Shown: positions 26,493 to 35,676 of the stretch, in pieces | How positions within the stretch are numbered: the first letter of the stretch is position 1 | How the letters are laid out: each line of letters begins with the position of its first letter | DNA from: Roseovarius marisflavi | GTDB lineage: Bacteria > Pseudomonadota > Alphaproteobacteria > Rhodobacterales > Rhodobacteraceae | DNA: 64,000 bases | Assembly (NCBI RefSeq): GCF_900142625.1 | Contig: NZ_FRBN01000001.1 | Coordinates: forward strand, 124,001 to 188,000 | Direction of reading: 5' to 3' | Notes under the pieces: generated by a model | What the model was told of the DNA's origin: nothing | The model's database searches: none | Seen by the model: only the letters and a program-made list of their open reading frames with translations | Position numbers and translations under genes: made by a program

Positions 26493-27631
26493 GTCTTCAC
26501 CAATGTTACAGCGGCTTGTGCCGCGATGCCTTCTTCGCGTCCGGTAAACCCGAGCCGCTCTGACGTGGTTGCCTTGACCGAAATCCGGTCAACCGTGACG
26601 CCGGTGATCTCGGCCAAGGCGGCTCGCATGGCGGTGGAATGGGGCGTGATCTTGGGGCGCTCACAGATAAGAGTGACGTCTATATTGTTGATTTTAAATC
26701 CATGTTCCGCCGCGAGATTCACCGCGTGGCGCAGGAAGATATGGCTTTCGGCGCCTTTCCATTGCGGATCACTTGGGGGGAAATGACGCCCGATATCGCC
26801 CATGGCCAGCCCGCCGTAGATCGCATCGGTGAGCGCGTGCATGCCAACATCGGCGTCGGAGTGCCCCTGAAGGCCGCGCTCATGCGGCACGGCGACACCA
26901 CAGAGCATGACATGATCGCCCGCGCCAAAGCGGTGCACGTCAAAGCCTGAGCCGATGCGAATATCCATTTGATCCCTCAGTATTTTCTCGGCCCGTGTAA
27001 AATCGGGCGGATGGGTGATTTTCAGGTTGCTCTCATCGCCCTCAACGATGCTTACCGCAAGCCCTGCGACGCGCGCGACCTCGACATCATCGGCGCCACC
27101 ACCCGGATGGGCGCGATGCGCGTCAAGGATGGCCGCAAAATCAAAGGCTTGCGGGGTCTGGGCGCGGTAAAGGCCGCTGCGATCCTGAGTGCCTGCGACC
27201 TGTCCGTCAGCGCCGATCCAAAGGGCATCGGTCACCGCAAGGGCCGGGGCCACGCCGGGGGTGTCGCCGGTTTGAACCCGCGCAGCAATCTGGGCGATGT
27301 GCGCCGGGGTGATACAGCATCGGGCGACGTCGTGGATCAGGACATGGGTAACATCGCCGCCATTCGCGGCCAGATACTCAAGCCCGTTGCGCACCGACCC
27401 GGCGCGGGTGTCACCGCCGGTCGTGACCTCGAAATCCGGTGAGTCGGGCAAAAGCCCGAGGTCATCAGTGTGCAGCACCACGAGAATACGGTCGATCAAC
27501 GGCGTGGCGCGAAAGGCGTCCAGCGTCCAGTCGATCACCCGGCGCCCGCCAAGCGGCTGCCATTGCTTGGGGCCTGGCGTGCCTGCGCGCTGGCCTCGGC
27601 CCGCGGCGACGATAAGGGCGGCGATTGTCAT
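26483..27631 (-). CDS. ispDF: Bifunctional IspD/IspF of the MEP isoprenoid pathway
   Basis: Fusion of 2-C-methyl-D-erythritol 4-phosphate cytidylyltransferase and 2-C-methyl-D-erythritol 2,4-cyclodiphosphate synthase, 382 residues. IspD spans about residues 1-220 with [17 protein letters not shown] and the later HDVARCCIT and DDVEVA. IspF spans about 224-382 with [15 protein letters not shown] and [20 protein letters not shown], which hold the metal ligands. The fused form is standard in alphaproteobacteria. It heads the ispDF-pgpA-cinA operon. Confidence 0.96.
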   Translation of the reverse strand: MTIAALIVAAGRGQRAGTPGPKQWQPLGGRRVIDWTLDAFRATPLIDRILVVLHTDDLGLLPDSPDFEVTTGGDTRAGSVRNGLEYLAANGGDVTHVLIHDVARCCITPAHIAQIAARVQTGDTPGVAPALAVTDALWIGADGQVAGTQDRSGLYRAQTPQAFDFAAILDAHRAHPGGGADDVEVARVAGLAVSIVEGDESNLKITHPPDFTRAEKILRDQMDIRIGSGFDVHRFGAGDHVMLCGVAVPHERGLQGHSDADVGMHALTDAIYGGLAMGDIGRHFPPSDPQWKGAESHIFLRHAVNLAAEHGFKINNIDVTLICERPKITPHSTAMRAALAEITGVTVDRISVKATTSERLGFTGREEGIAAQAAVTLVKTCA

Positions 27632-27788
27632 GCCTTTGATTTATGCCGCGCCGCGGACAAGCGCAATGGCCGTGCGGTTGCTTAAAAAATAGGCGATAGC
27701 ACTTTCAATGACGGTAATTTAGGCCTGTGATCATTGTTTCAGCCAGGTTTCACAGCTAGAACAGCCTTGCTGCACAAGGATTAGGCAT

Positions 27789-28790
27789 GTGACCCTGCAA
27801 GTGACCGATCACCCGATGACGATCCCGGTTTTGCTCGCCCCTCTGGCGGGAATCACCGACTTGCCGTTTCGCAACGTGGTTTCGGGCTTTGGGGCGGGGC
27901 TTGTGGTCAGTGAAATGATCGCTAGTCAGGAAATGGTTCAGGCGCGCCCCTGTGCGCGCGGCAAGGCCGAGCTTGGCTTTGGCATTGAAAACACTGCCGT
28001 TCAACTGGCCGGGCGCGAGGCGCACTGGATGGCCGAGGCCGCCCGCATGGTCGAGGCCAATGGCGCGCGGATCATTGATATCAACATGGGCTGCCCTGCG
28101 AAAAAGGTCACGAGTGCTGCGGGCAATGGCGCCAGCGGATCGGCCCTCATGAAGGACCTCGATCACGCGCTGAGCCTGATCGAGGCCGTGGTTGACACGG
28201 TCAAGGTGCCGGTCACGCTCAAGACGCGGCTTGGCTGGGATGACGCCCTGCTCAACGCGCCGGAGCTCGCCAGACGCGCCGAGGCCGCGGGCATCGCGAT
28301 GATCACCATTCACGGGCGCACCCGCTGTCAGTTTTACAAAGGCAACGCCGATTGGGCGGCGATTGCAGATGTCAAACAGGCGGTTGGCATCCCGGTGATT
28401 GCCAATGGCGATATCACTGGCGTTGCCCAAGCGCGCGAGGCGCTGCACCTGTCGGGAGCGGATGGGGTGATGATCGGGCGCGGGGCGCAAGGGCGCCCGT
28501 GGATTTTGGCCCAGGTCGCGGCGGCGCTTTACGGCGCGCCTGCGCCAAAGGTGCCACAAGGCGCGGCCCTGGCCGAGCTTGTTGGCGAGCATTACGAGGC
28601 AATGATCCGATTTTACGGCGCGGTCCTTGGGCTGCGCAACGCGCGCAAGCATCTTGGCTGGTATATGGACGCGGTCGGCACCGAGGCGGCGTTGCGCCGC
28701 CGCATTCTGACCAGCAAGCAGATCGACGAGGTGCTTGCCCTGATCCCGGCGGCCATGGCGGATGCGAATCCGGGGCAGGTGGCGGCATGA
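27789..28790 (+). CDS. dusB: tRNA dihydrouridine synthase B (nifR3)
   Basis: FMN-dependent reduction of tRNA uridine to dihydrouridine, 333 residues. I take the GTG at 27789, which has AAGGA 7 nt upstream; the ATG at 27816 has no ribosome binding site. Motifs are VLLAPLAGITDLPFRNVVSG, the catalytic cysteine in INMGCPAKKVTSAAGNGAS, and MITIHGRTRCQFYKG. DusB heads the ntr operon in many alphaproteobacteria, where the gene is called nifR3. Its stop overlaps the ntrB start by ATGA. Confidence 0.94.
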   Translation: MTLQVTDHPMTIPVLLAPLAGITDLPFRNVVSGFGAGLVVSEMIASQEMVQARPCARGKAELGFGIENTAVQLAGREAHWMAEAARMVEANGARIIDINMGCPAKKVTSAAGNGASGSALMKDLDHALSLIEAVVDTVKVPVTLKTRLGWDDALLNAPELARRAEAAGIAMITIHGRTRCQFYKGNADWAAIADVKQAVGIPVIANGDITGVAQAREALHLSGADGVMIGRGAQGRPWILAQVAAALYGAPAPKVPQGAALAELVGEHYEAMIRFYGAVLGLRNARKHLGWYMDAVGTEAALRRRILTSKQIDEVLALIPAAMADANPGQVAA

Positions 28791-29851
28791 TCGACCAGGA
28801 TGCCATCTGGGCCTCGCTTCCGGTGCCGGCCATTGTGTTGGATGACAGCGACATGATCGTGCGGATCAACCCGGCCGCCGAAGGGTTTTTGATGACCTCC
28901 TCCAAGGCGCTGATCGGTCAGCCGGTCTGGGACAAGCTGGCGGTGAATGCGCCGCTGGAAGAGGCGTTCGAGAGGGCGCGTGCCAATAATGCGCCGCTGT
29001 TCGTCAACGACGTCGATGTCGGCAATGGCGAGCGCGCGCCGATGCAGTGCAATTTGCAGGTTTCGCCGCTGGCCGGGCAGGCGGGGCATATGCTCATGCT
29101 GATCAGCCCGCGCGAACTTGCCGGTCGGATGACCCAGAACAGCAGCGTCAAGGCGGCGGCCAAATCGGCGATCGGCATGGCCGAGATGCTGGCGCATGAG
29201 ATCAAGAACCCGCTGGCCGGGATCACCGGCGCGGCCCAGCTTTTGTCGATGACGCTCAGCCCCGAGGATCTTGAACTGACCGATCTGATCGTCAGCGAGA
29301 GCCGCCGTATCGTCGCGCTGCTGGAGCGGGTTGAACAGTTCGGCAATATCGTCGCGCCCGATCTCAAGCCGGTGAACCTGCATGATGTGCTGGATCGCGC
29401 GCGTCGTTCGGCGATGCTTGGCTTTGCGGCGCATATGGCGCTCGTCGAGGATTACGATCCCTCGCTGCCGCTGGCGCTCGGCGATGCGGATCAGCTTTTG
29501 CAGGTGGTGCTGAACCTGTTGAAAAATGCCAGTGAGGCGGCCGGGGGCAAGCCTGGCACGATCCGTCTCAGAACCTATTACGAGCAATCCCTGCGGGTGC
29601 GCGGGGGCGATGGCGCGGAAAAGGCGCTTCCGCTGCAAATCGAGATTACCGACGACGGGCCGGGACTTCCGCCCGAGATTGCCGATGATGTGTTCGACCC
29701 CTTCGTATCGGGGCGCGAAAACGGCACCGGCCTCGGGCTCGCGCTCGCGGCCAAGATCATTTCGGACCACGACGGCTGGATTTCGGTCACCTCGGTGCCC
29801 GGACGCACCGTGTTCCGGATTTCTCTGCAACGCGCAGTAACCAACGGATAA
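28787..29851 (+). CDS. ntrB: Nitrogen regulation sensor kinase NtrB
   Basis: Histidine kinase that phosphorylates NtrC when nitrogen is scarce and acts as its phosphatase with PII. It has 354 residues from the ATG at 28787, overlapping the dusB stop by 4 nt. A PAS domain covers about residues 5-105. The phosphoacceptor is H137 in [18 protein letters not shown]. The ATPase domain has [20 protein letters not shown] and [13 protein letters not shown]. It lacks membrane segments, so it is cytoplasmic. ntrC follows after 13 nt. Confidence 0.95.
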   Translation: MIDQDAIWASLPVPAIVLDDSDMIVRINPAAEGFLMTSSKALIGQPVWDKLAVNAPLEEAFERARANNAPLFVNDVDVGNGERAPMQCNLQVSPLAGQAGHMLMLISPRELAGRMTQNSSVKAAAKSAIGMAEMLAHEIKNPLAGITGAAQLLSMTLSPEDLELTDLIVSESRRIVALLERVEQFGNIVAPDLKPVNLHDVLDRARRSAMLGFAAHMALVEDYDPSLPLALGDADQLLQVVLNLLKNASEAAGGKPGTIRLRTYYEQSLRVRGGDGAEKALPLQIEITDDGPGLPPEIADDVFDPFVSGRENGTGLGLALAAKIISDHDGWISVTSVPGRTVFRISLQRAVTNG

Positions 29852-29864
29852 GGGAGCATACGCC

Positions 29865-31229
29865 ATGGATGGCACGGTACTTGTTGCTGATGATGACCGC
29901 ACGATCAGGACGGTTCTGACGCAGGCCCTGACGCGGGCGGGGTGCAAGGTCCATGCCACCTCAAGCCTGACCACGCTGATGCGGTGGGTCGGCGAGGGCA
30001 AGGGCGACGTGGTGATCAGCGACGTGATGATGCCCGACGGCAATGGTCTAGAGATGCTGCCCAAGATTGCCGCCGACCGCCCCGGTTTGCCGGTGATTGT
30101 CATCTCGGCGCAAAACACCATCATGACGGCGATCAAGGCGGCCGAGGCCGAAGCCTATGATTACCTGCCCAAGCCGTTTGATCTGCCTGACCTGATGAAG
30201 CGCACGGCGCGCGCGCTTGAAAGCCGGGTGCGTACGGCGCCGCGCATCAACACCGAGGCCGAGCGCCCGGATGAACTTCCGCTGATCGGGCGCACTCCGG
30301 CGATGCAGGCGCTTTACCGGGTCGTTGCGCGGATCATGAACACCGACCTGCCGGTGATGATCTGTGGCGAATCGGGCACGGGGAAATCGCTGATTGCCAA
30401 GGCGATTCATGATTTCTCGGATCGCCGCACCCTGCCGTTCGTGACCGTAACGCCGAGCGATCTGCGCGATATGGATGGTCCCGCCAAGGTGATGGCGCGG
30501 GCCAAGGGCGGCACCATCGTTCTGGACGAGATCACCGATCTTCCCCCCGAGTCCCAGGGGCGCATTGTGCGGATGATGGATGCGCCCGGCGATCACGTGC
30601 CGCGGTTCATGGCCACAAGTCAGGCCCAGCCCGGCGGCGCGCTTGAGGCGGGCACCCTGCGCGAAGACCTCTATTACCGCCTGAGTGGCGCGGTGATTGA
30701 CGTGCCGGCCCTGCGCGAGCGGGTCGAGGACATTCCGCTTTTGGCCGAGCATTTCCTGGCCCGCGACGAGCGTGACGGTCAGCCGCCGCGCCATCTTTCG
30801 CCAGAGGCCGCAGAGCTTATCCGTGCCTATAGCTGGCCGGGCAACGTGCGCCAGCTTGAGAATGCGGTGCGCCGCATCGGGTTGACGGCGATGGCCGAGG
30901 AAATCAACCGCTCCGAGGTTGAGGCGGTGCTTGGCAATCAGCCCCGCGCCGAGCCGGTGATGGGCCAGCAGCGCGGCGAGAGTCTCTCGGCCTCGGTGGC
31001 GGGGCATTTGCAACGCTATTTTGATCTGCATGGCACGGCACTTCCGCCGCCGGGGCTCTATGCGCGCATTCTGCGCGAGATCGAGATGCCGCTCTTGGAA
31101 ATCGCCCTTGATGCCACCGGCGGAAATCAGGCGAAATGCGCTGACCTTCTGGGCATCAACCGCAATACTTTGCGCAAGAAGATAACTGATCTGGATATTA
31201 ACGTGACACGCCGCCGCAAGTTGATGTAA
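29865..31229 (+). CDS. ntrC: Nitrogen regulation response regulator NtrC, GAFTGA-less type
   Basis: Response regulator of nitrogen assimilation genes, 454 residues. Receiver: phosphoacceptor D53 in [11 protein letters not shown] and K103. AAA+ core: Walker A GESGTGKS at 168-175 and Walker B TIVLDEI at 217-223. Only about 40 residues lie between them, without the GAFTGA loop that touches sigma54; the region [19 protein letters not shown] replaces it. A Fis-type HTH ends the protein ([20 protein letters not shown]). In Rhodobacter capsulatus NtrC also lacks GAFTGA and activates the housekeeping polymerase. The same is inferred here. Confidence 0.95.
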   Translation: MDGTVLVADDDRTIRTVLTQALTRAGCKVHATSSLTTLMRWVGEGKGDVVISDVMMPDGNGLEMLPKIAADRPGLPVIVISAQNTIMTAIKAAEAEAYDYLPKPFDLPDLMKRTARALESRVRTAPRINTEAERPDELPLIGRTPAMQALYRVVARIMNTDLPVMICGESGTGKSLIAKAIHDFSDRRTLPFVTVTPSDLRDMDGPAKVMARAKGGTIVLDEITDLPPESQGRIVRMMDAPGDHVPRFMATSQAQPGGALEAGTLREDLYYRLSGAVIDVPALRERVEDIPLLAEHFLARDERDGQPPRHLSPEAAELIRAYSWPGNVRQLENAVRRIGLTAMAEEINRSEVEAVLGNQPRAEPVMGQQRGESLSASVAGHLQRYFDLHGTALPPPGLYARILREIEMPLLEIALDATGGNQAKCADLLGINRNTLRKKITDLDINVTRRRKLM

Positions 31230-31328
31230 AACTGCAACAGGACTGTGACTATTTGGGGCGCGTCGCTCCGGATTGTCCAGATGTTGCGGGGGGCATCACG
31301 CCACCCCACTAGCCGATGGGGGGCATGC

Positions 31329-33602
31329 GTGGCAACGCAGACACGCAAATTGCGTACAAGGCGCCTGTCGTGGGACACGATAAGCCGTTTGCGGCGCTTG
31401 CAACAGTTGCAGAACTGGGCCGCTTTGGGGCTTGTGGTTCTGGGGCCGTTTCTGGCGCTTCTGACCTATCTGCTGATGGGGCCGCTGGATCAGGGGGCCT
31501 CGTCCAACGGGCTTCGGCTGGTTCTGCTCAGCGACATGGTTTACGTGCTGATGGTCGCGGGCCTTGTGATGCAGCGCGTGGCGCGCATGGTGGCGGCGCG
31601 CAACAAGCGCTCGGCGGGCTCGCGGCTTCACCTGCGGCTCACGGGCGTGTTCGCGCTGATGGCGCTTGTGCCGACGGTGACGGTCGCGGTTTTCGCGACG
31701 CTGTCGATCAACATGGGGCTTGAGGCGTGGTTTTCTGACCGGGTTGGCCGGGTGGTCGATAGCTCGGTTGCCGCCGCCGAGGCCTATCAGGAAGAGCATC
31801 GCCGCGATCTTGTGACCGACATTCAGGTTCTGGCCTCGGTTCTCAATGCCACCAAGCGCGCGGCCGTGTTCATGAATGACGGCGATATCCGCCAGGTTCT
31901 ATCGAGCGGACAGCGCGAAATTCAGCGCGGCCTGCGCGAGGCCTTTGTAATCGACGGCACCGGCGCGATTCGCGCGCGGGGCGAGCAATCCTATCTGTTT
32001 GATTTCGAGCGCCCGACACCGGCGCAGATCAAACAGGCCTATGACGAGGGCGTTCTCGTGATCCGCGACTGGGACAACAACGAATTCCGCGCCCTGATGC
32101 CGCTGACGGCGATCCCCGACCGCCTGTTATACGTCAGCCGCAATGTCGATGGCGCGATCCTGAGCCTGCTGGACGATACCAAGGAAACCGCCACCTTCTA
32201 CAAGCAGCGCGAAAGCGAGCGGGGCCGGGTGTTGTTTGAATTTGGACTTTTGTATCTTGGCTTTGCGGTGATCCTTATCCTTGCCGCGATCTGGCTTGGC
32301 ATGTGGTTTGCCGAACGTCTGTCGCGTCCGGTCGGGCGGCTGACAAGTGCGGCGCAGCGGGTTGGTGAAGGCGATCTTGATACCCAGGTTCGCGAAGAAG
32401 AGGGCGACGACGAGATCGCCATGCTCAGCACCTATTTCAACCAGATGACCCGCCAGCTCAAGGGGCAGCGCGACAAGCTTTTGGCCAATACCCAACAGAT
32501 CGAGCGCCGCCGCCGGTTGTTTGATTCGGTGCTCGGCTCGGTCTCGTCCGGGGTACTTGGGCTGGATGCCAAGGGGCGCGTGACCTTTGTGAACCGCGCC
32601 GCCGAGCGGCTTTTGGACTGGCAGGAAAATCAGCAATCCGTCGCCCTTAGCGTGGCCGTACCCGAATTCGGCGCTTTGTTTGAAAAGCTGCGCAAGACCC
32701 CGAGCGGTTTCGTGCAGGAAGAAATCAAGGTGACGCGCGGCAACCGGCAGGAAAACCTGCTGGTGCGCATGTCGACGCGGATCAGTGCCGAGGGGCGGCG
32801 CGAGGGCTATGTGGTTGCCTTTGACGATGTGACCGATCTTGTCGCCGCGCAGCGGATGGCGGCCTGGGGCGACGTGGCGCGCCGGATTGCCCATGAGATC
32901 AAGAACCCGCTGACACCGATCCAGTTGTCGGCCGAGCGCATCAAGCGCAAATTTGCCCGCCAGCTTGAGCCGGATCAGGCCGAAAGCCTTGAACAGCTCA
33001 CCGATGTGGTGGTGCGCCAGACCAACGACCTGCGCCGGATCGTCGATGAATTCTCGAAATTCGCGCGCATGCCCGAGCCTCAGACCAAGCAGGAAAGCCT
33101 GACCCGGCTTTTGCGCGACGTGACCTTGCTTCAGGAAAGCGGCCAGCCGGATGTGCGGTTTGATGTCGATTTTGCCGAGGCGCCGCTCTGGGCCGAGATT
33201 GATGCCACGATGATCGCCCAGGCGCTGACGAACCTGATCAAGAACGCCGGTGAAGCCATTGAAAGCTATCAGGAAAAGGGCGCGCCCGAGGGGCATTTCC
33301 CGCAGATCAGGGTGCGCAGCGCAATCGAGGATCAGATGGCCGTGATCCGGATTTCGGACAATGGCGTCGGCTTGCCCCAGGACCGTTCGCGCCTGTTCGA
33401 GCCCTACGTGACAACCCGCGAGAAAGGCACCGGGCTTGGCCTGCCGATCGTGAAAAAGATTATCGAAGAGCATGGCGGCACGCTGGTGCTTGAAGATGCC
33501 GACCCGTTTGAAGAGGGTGCCCATCCCGGCGCCATGGCGGTGATCCGCCTGCCGCTGGCGACAGTGGCACAAGAGACAGTAGAGGCCAAAAAGGCAGTAT
33601 GA
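31329..33602 (+). CDS. ntrY: Membrane sensor kinase NtrY
   Basis: Histidine kinase paired with NtrX, 757 residues from a GTG at 31329, which has GGGGGG about 6 nt upstream. The frame is open to a GTG at 31245, but the extra 28 residues look unrelated to the family. Membrane helices lie near residues 27-47, 60-78, 100-125 and 300-325 (numbered from 31329, approximate). HAMP follows with RLSRPVGRLTSAAQRVGEGD, then a PAS, the phosphoacceptor in [20 protein letters not shown], and the ATPase boxes LTNLIKNAGEAI and GTGLGLPIVKKI. NtrYX controls nitrogen, redox and envelope genes in relatives. Confidence 0.9.
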   Translation: MATQTRKLRTRRLSWDTISRLRRLQQLQNWAALGLVVLGPFLALLTYLLMGPLDQGASSNGLRLVLLSDMVYVLMVAGLVMQRVARMVAARNKRSAGSRLHLRLTGVFALMALVPTVTVAVFATLSINMGLEAWFSDRVGRVVDSSVAAAEAYQEEHRRDLVTDIQVLASVLNATKRAAVFMNDGDIRQVLSSGQREIQRGLREAFVIDGTGAIRARGEQSYLFDFERPTPAQIKQAYDEGVLVIRDWDNNEFRALMPLTAIPDRLLYVSRNVDGAILSLLDDTKETATFYKQRESERGRVLFEFGLLYLGFAVILILAAIWLGMWFAERLSRPVGRLTSAAQRVGEGDLDTQVREEEGDDEIAMLSTYFNQMTRQLKGQRDKLLANTQQIERRRRLFDSVLGSVSSGVLGLDAKGRVTFVNRAAERLLDWQENQQSVALSVAVPEFGALFEKLRKTPSGFVQEEIKVTRGNRQENLLVRMSTRISAEGRREGYVVAFDDVTDLVAAQRMAAWGDVARRIAHEIKNPLTPIQLSAERIKRKFARQLEPDQAESLEQLTDVVVRQTNDLRRIVDEFSKFARMPEPQTKQESLTRLLRDVTLLQESGQPDVRFDVDFAEAPLWAEIDATMIAQALTNLIKNAGEAIESYQEKGAPEGHFPQIRVRSAIEDQMAVIRISDNGVGLPQDRSRLFEPYVTTREKGTGLGLPIVKKIIEEHGGTLVLEDADPFEEGAHPGAMAVIRLPLATVAQETVEAKKAV

Positions 33603-33609
33603 GGGACAC

Positions 33610-35022
33610 ATGAGTGATATTCTGATTGTCGATGACGAGCGCGATATTCGCGAGCTGATTGCGGATATTTTGCAGGACGAGGGTTATACCACCCGACTTG
33701 CGGGAAATTCCGACGATGCGATGGCGGAAATTGCCGGGGAACAGCCGGCGCTGCTGATCCTTGATATCTGGCTCAAGGACAGCCGGATGGATGGCATTGA
33801 TATCCTCAAGACGGTCAAACGCGAGTATCCGGATGTGCCGGTGGTGATCATCTCGGGGCATGGCAATATCGAAATCGCGGTCGCGGCGATCAAGCAGGGG
33901 GCGTATGATTTCATCGAAAAGCCCTTTAATATCGACCAGTTGATGGTGGTGATCCGGCGCGGCATGGAAACCAGCCGCCTGCGCCGCGAAAATCAGGCTC
34001 TCAAGCGGCGCGACACGTCGCCGGCCGAAATGCTTGGCGACTCGCCCGCCTTTCGCACCCTGATCGGACAGTTGGACAAGGTCACGAAATCCAACGGCCG
34101 GGTCATGCTGAGCGGGCCTGCGGGGGCGGGCAAGGAGCTTGCGGCGCGCTATATCCACGCCAATTCCATCCGCGCCGATGCGCCCTTTGTCAGTGTCGGC
34201 TGTGCCTCGATCGAGGCCGACCGGATGGAAGAGGTTCTGTTCGGGCGCGAAAGCGAAGAGGGCGGGGTGACACCGGGCCTTCTGGAAGAGGCCAATCGCG
34301 GGGTGATCTATTTCGACGAGGTCGCCGATATGCCGCCCGGAACCCAGTCGAAGATCCTTCGGGTGTTGGTCGATCAGACCTTTTTAAGGGTTGGCGGGTC
34401 GGAAAAGGTGCAGGTCGATCTGCGGGTGATTTCCTCGACCAGCCGCGATCTTGAGGCCGAAATTGCCGCCGAGCGGTTTCGGCGCGAGTTGTTTCACCGA
34501 CTGAACGTGGTGCCGATCGCGGTGCCAAGCCTTGAGGAGCGGCGCGAGGATATTCCGGCGCTGGCGGATCACTTTATCCAGATGTTCAACAAGACCCAAG
34601 GCTTGCCGCTGCGCAGCGTGAGCAATGAAGCGGCGGCCTTGTTGCAGACCATGCGCTGGCCCGGAAATGTGCGCCAGATGCGCAACTTGATCGAACGGGT
34701 GCTGATCCTGGGCGAGGGCGCCGATCCCATCCAGGTGCGCGAATTGCCCGGTGAAACCGGTGCGTCGGCGGATGAGGGCCGCGTGGTTCTGTCGGGGGCG
34801 ATTGCAACGATGGCCCTGCGCGAGGCCCGCGAGGCGTTCGAGCGTGAATACCTGCTGACCCAGATCAACCGCTTTGGCGGCAATATCAGCCGCACCGCCG
34901 AGTTTGTCGGCATGGAGCGCAGCGCGCTGCATCGCAAGCTAAAGTCGCTTGGCGTGGTTACCAGTGGCAAGGCTGGCGCGCGCAATGGCGATGAAGATGC
35001 GGAAGAGAAGGCTGCGGGATAG
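33610..35022 (+). CDS. ntrX: Response regulator NtrX, GAFTGA-less type
   Basis: Partner of NtrY, 470 residues, starting 7 nt after it. Receiver with D52 in LILDIWLKDSRMDG and K104. The AAA+ domain has a modified Walker A, GPAGAGKE (169-176), with Glu in place of the usual Ser/Thr after Lys, and Walker B VIYFDEVAD. Where GAFTGA should be, residues 211-225 read FGRESEEGGVTPGLL. A Fis HTH is at the end (GGNISRTAEFVGMERSALHR). Loss of both features suggests it does not drive sigma54 and may not hydrolyse ATP normally (inference). Confidence 0.94.
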   Translation: MSDILIVDDERDIRELIADILQDEGYTTRLAGNSDDAMAEIAGEQPALLILDIWLKDSRMDGIDILKTVKREYPDVPVVIISGHGNIEIAVAAIKQGAYDFIEKPFNIDQLMVVIRRGMETSRLRRENQALKRRDTSPAEMLGDSPAFRTLIGQLDKVTKSNGRVMLSGPAGAGKELAARYIHANSIRADAPFVSVGCASIEADRMEEVLFGRESEEGGVTPGLLEEANRGVIYFDEVADMPPGTQSKILRVLVDQTFLRVGGSEKVQVDLRVISSTSRDLEAEIAAERFRRELFHRLNVVPIAVPSLEERREDIPALADHFIQMFNKTQGLPLRSVSNEAAALLQTMRWPGNVRQMRNLIERVLILGEGADPIQVRELPGETGASADEGRVVLSGAIATMALREAREAFEREYLLTQINRFGGNISRTAEFVGMERSALHRKLKSLGVVTSGKAGARNGDEDAEEKAAG

Positions 35023-35037
35023 AGCCGTAAACGGCTC
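35022..35037 (+). terminator. Hairpin at the end of the ntr operon
   Basis: GAGCCGT-AA-ACGGCTC, perfect 7-bp arms overlapping the ntrX stop codon, with no T-run of its own. It is followed at once by the repeat copy 2 region, which contributes further hairpins and an AT-rich end. Confidence 0.35.
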
Positions 35038-35053
35038 CGCCTGCGGCGAGCGG

Positions 35054-35106
35054 GGGGAGGGGCCAGCCCCTCACACTCCCCGGGATATTTAAGGCAAGAA
35101 GAAACG
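35054..35106 (+). repeat. Dispersed intergenic repeat, copy 2, terminator-like
   Basis: GGGGAG and CTCCCC enclose GGGGC-CA-GCCCC, giving a nested GC hairpin followed by GGGATATTTAAGGCAAGAAG. The end shares the TATTT-x-CAAGAAGAA core with copies at 2381-2420 and 40243-40272. It sits between convergent ntrX and a lipoprotein gene, which fits a terminator role. Confidence 0.55.
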
Positions 35107-35111
35107 GCAGG

Positions 35112-35579
35112 TCAGGGTGTGACGATTTGCCAGTTGCCGGATTTGAGCCGGATTGCGCAGCTTTTGGGCGTCAGTGGCGGCAGGGTTTTGGTGGCCGTAA
35201 GCGCGGTTTTACGGGTGGTTTCCGCGTCGCATGCCGGCAGCGAGACCGGCCGGTAGCCGGCCATGGCCATGCATTGACCCACCACCTTGTCGCGCAGCTT
35301 TGCGCTCGCATCATAGGTTTCGGTGCGCGGCGGGCTGATCATGGTGTAGCGCGTGGTGCAATACCCGGCGGCGTTGCAATGGGTGTAGGGCGCATAGCGC
35401 GCCGGAATATAGCGGGTTCGGATGTCGCGCGGCACCTCTTTGAGGGCCGAGACCTGGCATCGGGTCAGGTTGATCTCGGATTGGGCGACATCGGCGCCTT
35501 CCTTGTAATAGATCGAGAGCGGCGCGCAGGCGCCGAGCAGGACGAAGGCCGAGAGGGTGAGGTTGCGGATCCGATACAT
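35112..35579 (-). CDS. Uncharacterised lipoprotein
   Basis: A 155-residue protein from the ATG at 35579. The signal ends in the lipobox LSAFVLLGAC with lipid-accepting Cys at residue 18. The mature part is cysteine-containing (C42, C68, C73 and others) and basic, with VAQSEINLTRCQVSALKEVP and RYIPARYAPYTHCNAAGYC. No enzyme motif is seen. It is transcribed toward ntrX and divergently from trkA, 97 nt apart. I know no named family; similar proteins in related bacteria are listed as hypothetical. The cysteine pairs suggest disulfides in the periplasm. Confidence 0.7.
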   Translation of the reverse strand: MYRIRNLTLSAFVLLGACAPLSIYYKEGADVAQSEINLTRCQVSALKEVPRDIRTRYIPARYAPYTHCNAAGYCTTRYTMISPPRTETYDASAKLRDKVVGQCMAMAGYRPVSLPACDAETTRKTALTATKTLPPLTPKSCAIRLKSGNWQIVTP

Positions 35580-35676
35580 GTCCGCCAGTATAGCGCCATC
35601 GCGGAGGAGGACAAAGGAATTGACCCGCCCGAACCCTTCTGTCATGCAACACGCTCAGACAGGATGAGGCAGGGAA

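Noticed and set aside
28613..30136. Leftward 507-codon frame
   Set aside because: It lies antisense to dusB, ntrB and ntrC, all strongly supported.
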